Below are positions 60,726-64,000 of a stretch of 64,000 bases of DNA, piece by piece. Position 1 is the stretch's first letter, and every line of letters begins with the position of its first letter. Both the position numbers and the translations under genes were made by a program. Source of the stretch: Rufibacter radiotolerans (GTDB taxonomy: Bacteria > Bacteroidota > Bacteroidia > Cytophagales > Hymenobacteraceae); the NCBI RefSeq assembly GCF_001078055.1, contig NZ_CP010777.1, positions 3,935,001 to 3,999,000 of the forward strand, given 5' to 3'. The notes beneath the pieces were generated by a model that saw nothing but the letters and a program-made list of their open reading frames with translations, did no database searches and was not told where the DNA came from.

Positions 60726-62285
60726 TTATGACTGCGGCGGTCTAGGCGCTGGCAATGGCTTGCGGGGCAGCTTGTCCTTCCGGATGGCGGTTTGGTACAC
60801 AAAGTTGGCCACAATCACGGAGGCTTGCTTCAGGTCATCGGCCTGCAGGCGGTCATAGGTGTCCATGTTGGTGTGGTGGGTACGGGTGTTGTACTCCAGG
60901 CCGTCCTGAATAAACTGGAAGCCGGGCAGACCCAGGCCGTCAAAAGAGAGGTGGTCGGTGCCGCCGGTGTTGCGGTTGGTCACGGTGGTGGCGCCCAAAT
61001 CATTGAACGGTTTCATCCACTCATTGAATAACGGCGCTACCGCCTCATTGCCCTGGGTGTAAATGCCTCTGATCTTGCCAGAGCCGTTATCCAGGTTGAA
61101 GTAACCGGCAATTTTCTCATGCTCCGGTAGTAGTTTCATGGTAGCAGGGTCGCCCAGGTGTTTCTTGGCGTAGCCGCGGGAACCGTACAGGCCTTGCTCC
61201 TCGCCTCCCCAAAGGGCAATGCGAATGGTGCGTTTCGGTTGCAGGTTCAGGGCTTTGATAATGCGTACGGCTTCCATCATGACGGCAACCCCGGCGGCAT
61301 TGTCCGTGGCCCCGGTGGCGGCATGCCAGGAGTCAATGTGGCCGCCCAGCATCACAATCTCAGACTTCAGTTTCTTGTCGGTGCCCGGAATTTCGGCTAT
61401 CACGTTGTAGCCCTGCGGGTCTTCGGTAAGGAAACGGGTTTTGCTTTCCAGCTCCACCTCTACCGGAATGCCGGCGGCCAGTAGGCGGCTCATGCGGCCC
61501 AGGTCCTCGGCGGCCATCTCAAACTCAGGCAGCGCCGGTTGGGCATCTACCGCGTAAGAGGCGCCGTTGCTGGTGAAGAACGTACCATGCGAACCACTGC
61601 GTCCGCTAAACATGGCTACCGCCCCTTCTTTCTGGAACATCTCACTCATCTTGCCTACCAGGGCGCGGCGCGCGCGCATGGCGGTCATCTGCTCCTCGGT
61701 CATAGGCGTACGGCCGGCAGTAGACTGCGTGGGCTCAGCTAATTTCTGCAGTTGCTCGTCTGTGTAGCGGCTGGCATCTGCCGTGAAGGTGGTTTTGATA
61801 GGCGTGGTCACTTCCATCATCACCACTTTGCCTTTGAGTTTACCCGCGTATTGGGCAAGGTCTTCTTCCTTGGCGGCTTTCACCAGCACTACCTGCGCCT
61901 TTACCGGGCCGTTGGTGCTGGGAGTCCAGGCTTTGGGCGACCCGATCATGGGCTGGTAATACGGCTTGGTAAGCGCCAGGTAGGATTTCTCTACTTCCCA
62001 GCCTTTGCCGAACGTGCCCCAAGGCTCAATCACGGCGTTCTTCAATCCCCAGGAGGTTAGCTTGTCTTTGGCCCATTGGTTGGCCTTGGCCAGCCCGGTA
62101 GAGCCCGAAAGACGGGGCCCGTTCACGTCTGTGAGGTAGAAGGCAATGTCCATTACCTGAGACTTATTGAGGCCTTCCTGGCGGATTTTCTCCACCACGG
62201 CCGCATCTAAGGGCTCTACGGTTTGGGCAACCCCGGGCAAAGCCAGAAAGGACGCGCCCAGTAAAATTAAAAACGCTTTGTTCAT
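60726..62285 (-). CDS. M28 family zinc aminopeptidase, exported
   Basis: 519 residues from the ATG at 62285 (MNKAFLILLGASFLALPGVA, cut near AQTV). Protease-associated (PA) domain at about 130-285, then the M28 core with metal ligands in LGGHIDSWHAATGATDNAAG (His, Asp), WGGEEQGLYGSRGY (Glu), FNLDNGSGKI (Asp) and HHTNMDTYDRL (His). Two zinc ions and the Glu of GGEEQ as general base are expected. Periplasmic or secreted peptide degradation is likely. Single gene. Confidence 0.94.
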   Translation of the reverse strand: MNKAFLILLGASFLALPGVAQTVEPLDAAVVEKIRQEGLNKSQVMDIAFYLTDVNGPRLSGSTGLAKANQWAKDKLTSWGLKNAVIEPWGTFGKGWEVEKSYLALTKPYYQPMIGSPKAWTPSTNGPVKAQVVLVKAAKEEDLAQYAGKLKGKVVMMEVTTPIKTTFTADASRYTDEQLQKLAEPTQSTAGRTPMTEEQMTAMRARRALVGKMSEMFQKEGAVAMFSGRSGSHGTFFTSNGASYAVDAQPALPEFEMAAEDLGRMSRLLAAGIPVEVELESKTRFLTEDPQGYNVIAEIPGTDKKLKSEIVMLGGHIDSWHAATGATDNAAGVAVMMEAVRIIKALNLQPKRTIRIALWGGEEQGLYGSRGYAKKHLGDPATMKLLPEHEKIAGYFNLDNGSGKIRGIYTQGNEAVAPLFNEWMKPFNDLGATTVTNRNTGGTDHLSFDGLGLPGFQFIQDGLEYNTRTHHTNMDTYDRLQADDLKQASVIVANFVYQTAIRKDKLPRKPLPAPRPPQS

Positions 62286-62377
62286 GAGTGTGTTTGTTTG
62301 TAGTGGTGGAATGGGGAATGAAAAAGAGCACCGGCGCCCCGGTTCTCTCATTAGTAGCCTGATGGGGAAAAGAATTA

Positions 62378-62971
62378 CTAACGGTCTGTTCTAAGGTAGC
62401 AATTTTCCAGTTGATAGTGCCCGGGCTTGGTGATGCGGTAGACTTCCAGGCAGGTCCAGCGGCTGCCGGATCGCTCTGAGTGGAAATGCCGTTTTACCAG
62501 CACCAGGTTTTTCTTGAGGAGCACAATGGGGTAAGAATAGGCGTAATAGGTGGCCGGGGCCAGGCTTAGCTGCTGAAGCACCATGATGTTCTCAGGGAAA
62601 TCCTCTTGGGTCCATTCAAACTTATCTTGCTTTCTCAGGCGGTTTTTGATGTGCGCGAAGTCCTGCTTGGAGAGCTTGTAGTCAAGCCTCAGCATTGGGC
62701 CCGCCCCAAACCACCCTTGCCGGGCCATGATCCTGGACTCGTCTGAGAAATTCACCTTGGCCAGAAGCGAGTCATTTAAATAAACATCGGCCAGCGGAAC
62801 CGGAAGAATAGTCTTGTCTACCCGGTTATGCTGCCCGGCCTGCTCAGACAGGTAGCGCAGGAAATCCTTTACCACCTGCGCTTCGGTTCTGGGGGCCTGC
62901 GCCCACGCGCCGGAAGTGGCACCAAACAAAAAGCAGAAGAAAAGGAAAAAAGATAAAAGCTTGAAGCGCAT
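62378..62971 (-). CDS. Secreted protein of unknown function
   Basis: 197 residues starting at the ATG 62971 (MRFKLLSFFLFFCFLFGATS, cut near AQAP); ATGs at 62995 and 63019 are alternatives but give a longer non-signal lead. After it VKDFLRYLSEQAGQHNRVDK and a basic strand region with Trp/Tyr. No motif recognised. Probably periplasmic. Confidence 0.7.
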   Translation of the reverse strand: MRFKLLSFFLFFCFLFGATSGAWAQAPRTEAQVVKDFLRYLSEQAGQHNRVDKTILPVPLADVYLNDSLLAKVNFSDESRIMARQGWFGAGPMLRLDYKLSKQDFAHIKNRLRKQDKFEWTQEDFPENIMVLQQLSLAPATYYAYSYPIVLLKKNLVLVKRHFHSERSGSRWTCLEVYRITKPGHYQLENCYLRTDR

Positions 62972-63054
62972 GGGGTTAGCAAAGGGGAATTTCATGTACA
63001 ATATCTTAAAATCTGGCATCAATCACAAACCCGCCGCCCGTACCGTCTTGGGTA

Positions 63055-63093
63055 CGTTTTAGGCCTGTTTTGGCAAAAACGGCCTTAAAACAG
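63055..63093. repeat. Family I palindrome, one imperfect arm
   Basis: CGTTTTAGGCCTGTTTTGGC and AAAAACGGCCTTAAAACAG. 3' of the PAP2-like gene. Confidence 0.75.
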
Positions 63094-63095
63094 AA

Positions 63096-63716
63096 TTACA
63101 GAGCCACGCCCCAAAGGCTGATGCCTAGCATAAACCCCAGAAAGAAACCGGTATAGACCTGCTTGGTGGTGTGGGCCCCCAGGGCCAGGCGCGCGGAGAT
63201 GACGGCGCCACTAATGACCAGCACCGCAATGACCGGGTACAGCAGATAGGTCTCGGGGAGCCAGCTGTGCAGAAGCACCAGCAACCCCAGCACCCCTCCC
63301 AATCCCATGCTGTGCGCGCTTATTTTCCAGAACTGATTAATCACCAAGGTAAGATATACCGAGGCCGTGATCACGCCCATGATCATCCAGAAGAGGTAAT
63401 CAAAGAAAGACATCCTGAAGAACAGCACCGTGAGCACTGTGTAGCAGACGGCGGCCACGGCCAGGGGCCAGCGGCGGTCGGTGCGGGCGTCCAGGGTGAG
63501 CGAGGCCACAAATCCGGCCTGCTGCAGGATAAGCGTACCAAACACCGGCAAGAGAAATGTGAGAATGAACACCAGCACCACAATCAGCCGCCGGCCTGCG
63601 GGCGGGTAGGCAAACACCTCCGGCGGCAGGTAGTACAGCAGCAGCACAAACAGGTAGGTGGGCAGCAGCAACGGGTGAAAAAGCACGGAAAGCACCGTTG
63701 CGAGACGAGGATTCAC
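63096..63716 (-). CDS. PAP2-like membrane protein with unusual active site
   Basis: 206 residues, six membrane helices, GTG start at 63716. The segments RTDRRWPLAV, WKISAHSMGLGG and ARLALGAHTTKQV are placed like the three PAP2 phosphatase motifs, but the PSGH motif reads SAHS and the last one lacks the usual D. It is the form seen in Bacteroidota near rpoN, as I recall. Phosphatase activity is uncertain. Confidence 0.75.
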   Translation of the reverse strand: MNPRLATVLSVLFHPLLLPTYLFVLLLYYLPPEVFAYPPAGRRLIVVLVFILTFLLPVFGTLILQQAGFVASLTLDARTDRRWPLAVAAVCYTVLTVLFFRMSFFDYLFWMIMGVITASVYLTLVINQFWKISAHSMGLGGVLGLLVLLHSWLPETYLLYPVIAVLVISGAVISARLALGAHTTKQVYTGFFLGFMLGISLWGVAL

Positions 63717-63717
63717 T

Positions 63718-63855
63718 TATTAATTAAGAATTAAGAATTAATAATTAAGATTTGGCGCTCAGTTGGGCTGACTCCAGTTATCTACAGGCACTCTTACGTT
63801 GATCATACTTATATAAAATTCTTAATTCCTGATTCTTAATTGCTCGCTTCGCGAG
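63718..63855. repeat. AT-rich simple sequence between rpoN and the PAP2-like gene
   Basis: TTAATTAAGAATTAAGAATT repeats (63718-63745) and TAAAATTCTTAATTCCTGAT (63812-63842) can pair over a 65-base gap. The CTCGC/GCGAG pair at 63843-63855 makes a small hairpin at the rpoN stop. Confidence 0.55.
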
Positions 63856-64000
63856 CTATAGTTCTTTGCGAAGGCGGGCCACGGGGATATTGAGCTGCTC
63901 ACGGTACTTGGCCACGGTGCGGCGGGCAATGTTATAGCCTTTCTCATTGAGCATCTTTTCAATCTTGTCATCAGAGAGGGGCTTGCGCTTGTTCTCGGCC
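63856..64000 (-). CDS. rpoN: RNA polymerase sigma-54 factor, C-terminal fragment
   Basis: Only the last 47 codons are in the window (stop at 63856-63858); the rest lies beyond 64000. The RpoN box ARRTVAKYREQLNIPVARLR is unmistakable: it reads the -24 element of sigma-54 promoters. Preceding AENKRKPLSDDKIEKMLNEK is the helix before the box. I saw no clear -24/-12 sequence in the window. Confidence 0.95.
   Translation of the reverse strand, partial: AENKRKPLSDDKIEKMLNEKGYNIARRTVAKYREQLNIPVARLRKEL

Noticed and set aside
1..64000. CRISPR array, tRNA, rRNA or complete transposon
   Set aside because: No regular direct repeats with spacers, no tRNA T-loop-like sequence and no transposase motif were seen on reading both strands.

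Overview
The window looks like chromosomal DNA of a Bacteroidota bacterium, most likely order Cytophagales, family Hymenobacteraceae (Rufibacter/Pontibacter-like). This is inferred from protein families and style, since there is no rRNA. The evidence is: type IX secretion cargo with type A and gliding-motility (type B) C-terminal domains; many Bacteroidota-type outer-membrane barrels; lipoproteins with a Cys right after the lipobox; promoters of the TTG-N19-TAnnTTTG class; a split pntA; and coding DNA of about 55-60 percent GC. I saw no rRNA, tRNA, CRISPR array, prophage or intact transposon.

Layout. 0-3.4 kb: the end of a DsbA/FrnE-like protein, an XRE regulator with a membrane tail, a bilobal aspartic-protease-like protein and a secreted protein. 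3.5-6.1 kb: a GH3 glycosidase. 6.5-9.5 kb: the transhydrogenase operon pntAA-pntAB-pntB. 9.7-16.9 kb: YhcH-like, TM2, T9SS cargo, MATE, a frameshifted secreted protein, an MtfA-SEC-C peptidase and a DHFR-like/VOC/SRPBCC trio. 16.9-20.4 kb: a repeat-rich gap, then a GbsR regulator with a membrane protein, a TIGR01777 epimerase and a DUF2071 protein. A 21-bp operator-like motif precedes both the regulator and the membrane protein. 20.4-29.5 kb: a histidine kinase, a TonB-type barrel, YceI, a lipoprotein and two alpha/beta hydrolases. 29.5-31 kb: an AT-rich island holding one short gene (55 codons) with its own terminator. 31-45 kb: EttA, a DUF349 protein, a barrel protein, DUF2795, an orphan ABC ATPase, an EF-hand protein, IspD, a large PAS kinase, QueA, a MacB-like permease, a LOG protein and a PepSY-TM protein. 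45-53.5 kb: a CHU_C adhesin-like giant, a D-threonine-aldolase-like enzyme, an AT-rich orphan lipoprotein and UvrA. 53.6-57.9 kb: five tandem DUF4142 lipoproteins plus a domain-less relative. 58-64 kb: small membrane proteins, a GH20 hexosaminidase, an M28 peptidase, a PAP2-like protein and the 3' end of rpoN.

The most striking non-coding signal is a family of about 20 intergenic palindromes with a core like CGTTTTAGGCCTGTTTT / AAAACAGGCCTAAAACG. They lie almost always just 3' of genes. In five places one arm of this palindrome is joined to a second hairpin (AGAGCCCGGAAAC / GTTTCCGGGCTCT), always arm first and then hairpin in the direction of the upstream gene, which suggests a lineage-specific terminator system.
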